Of a stretch of DNA of 64,000 nucleotides, positions 63,451 to 64,000 are shown in pieces. This DNA comes from Phanerodontia chrysosporium (lineage: Eukaryota; Basidiomycota; Agaricomycetes; Polyporales; Phanerochaetaceae). The notes beneath the pieces were generated by a model. It was not told the DNA's origin, made no database searches, and saw nothing but the letters and a program-made list of their open reading frames with translations. Each line of letters begins with the position of its first letter. The stretch's first letter is position 1. Location: assembly GCA_001910725.1 (NCBI GenBank), contig MJGA01000001.1:434001-498000 (forward strand), read 5' to 3'. A program made the position numbers and the translations under genes.

Positions 63451-64000
63451 ATGTTCGCAGCCAGAAACGTTCAGAGCATCGCGCGGAGCGCATTGAGGGG
63501 CTCGCAGGTGCGTCGCTGAGGCTCTGTTTTGCGATGTAGCATGGCTGACACGCTCCCCTGGCATGCAGTCTCTGCGTAGCTACGCTTCGGCTGCACCAAC
63601 CGCCTCTTTTGCTGGTCAGAAGGGCCCCAACGTGAGTCCCCACACGCGTCCGACGGAGGCTTGGAGTTGACCTGAAAACAGGGCAAATACACCGTCACTC
63701 TCATTCCCGGAGATGGTTCGTGGACATTGTGGTGCGCGCGATGATGCAACGGCTCACAAGGCGGGTGTACAGGTATTGGCCCGGAGATCAGCCAGTCGGT
63801 CAAGGACATCTACTCTGCTGCCAACGTACGTCACCAAGGGAACCACACTGCGATTTGGTGCTTACTGGGAGACCAGGTCCCCATTGAGTGGGAGGAGGTC
63901 GACGTGACCCCCATCCTCAAGAACGGCAAGACCGCCATCCCCGATGCTGCCATTGCTTCCGTCAGGAAGAACACCGTTGCTCTCAAGGGTATGCGAAATG
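63451..64000 (+). CDS. IDH1: NAD-dependent isocitrate dehydrogenase subunit 1, mitochondrial (5' part)
   Basis: Exons in the window are 63451-63507, 63569-63631, 63682-63715, 63773-63825 and 63877-63988; the window ends in the next intron. An Arg-rich presequence (MFAARNVQSIARSALRGSQ, SLRSYASAAP) precedes GKYTVTLIPGDGIGPEISQS, VKDIYSAANVPIEWEEVDVT and the block TAIPDAAIASVRKNTVALKG. This is the start of the isocitrate/isopropylmalate dehydrogenase fold; the VPIEWEEVDV block points to the IDH1 regulatory subunit of the TCA-cycle enzyme. All phases agree. Confidence 0.92.

Overview
This window is nuclear DNA of a filamentous basidiomycete, most likely a mushroom-forming agaricomycete such as a polypore (the order is inference). 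Genes are dense, lie on both strands, and are cut by many 48-65 nt introns with GT..AG ends. Several families are typical of such fungi: DUF6533-type membrane proteins, a DUF6699 protein, RTA1, and basidiomycete-style MYND proteins. I rebuilt exon chains by joining splice sites so that frame, phase and family similarity agree; most are therefore given to the base.

Layout. 1-3.6 kb: AAA-ATPase (cut by the left edge), divergent from TOM20, then a SET/MYND methyltransferase. 4.2-5.1 kb: two related small genes of unknown function. 6.2-11.6 kb: PAF-acetylhydrolase-like lipase, FAH-family enzyme, and divergent from it a Cdc14-type SIN protein. 12.7-16.9 kb: two tandem DUF6533 membrane proteins. 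17.4-22.9 kb: vacuolar transporter ATG22, a MYND protein, an F-box protein. 23.7-32.1 kb: a 23-exon MEC1/ATR checkpoint kinase. 32.3-38 kb: YAF9, COX7, COA3, an RNase III/dsRBD protein, PAPS reductase. 39.2-48.5 kb: SPT3, DDI1, ATG29, YIH1/IMPACT, succinate-semialdehyde dehydrogenase. 50-59.8 kb: DUF6699 protein, RNase P/MRP Rpr2-type protein, RTA1 protein, small Ala-rich protein, exonuclease III-type nuclease, Kre9/KNH-type wall protein, VPS24. 60.8-62.9 kb: a tandem array of three small glycine/alanine-rich membrane proteins resembling the interferon-induced 6-16 (IFI6/IFI27, ISG12) family. 63.5-64 kb: the 5' part of IDH1.

Most of this is conserved housekeeping: mitochondrial import, respiration and metabolism (TOM20, COX7, COA3, SSADH, IDH1), chromatin and checkpoint control (SET5-like, YAF9, SPT3, MEC1, DDI1), autophagy and endosomal sorting (ATG22, ATG29, VPS24) and sulfate assimilation. 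I see no mobile element, CRISPR array or rRNA.

Two features stand out. First, the ISG12-like array with identical intron phases. Second, at least ten conserved genes or gene segments are interrupted by a frame break that is always -1 (one base missing), with each exon length becoming correct if one base is added. This is most simply an error-prone assembly, but it affects every protein predicted from the region and should be settled before any gene here is called a pseudogene.
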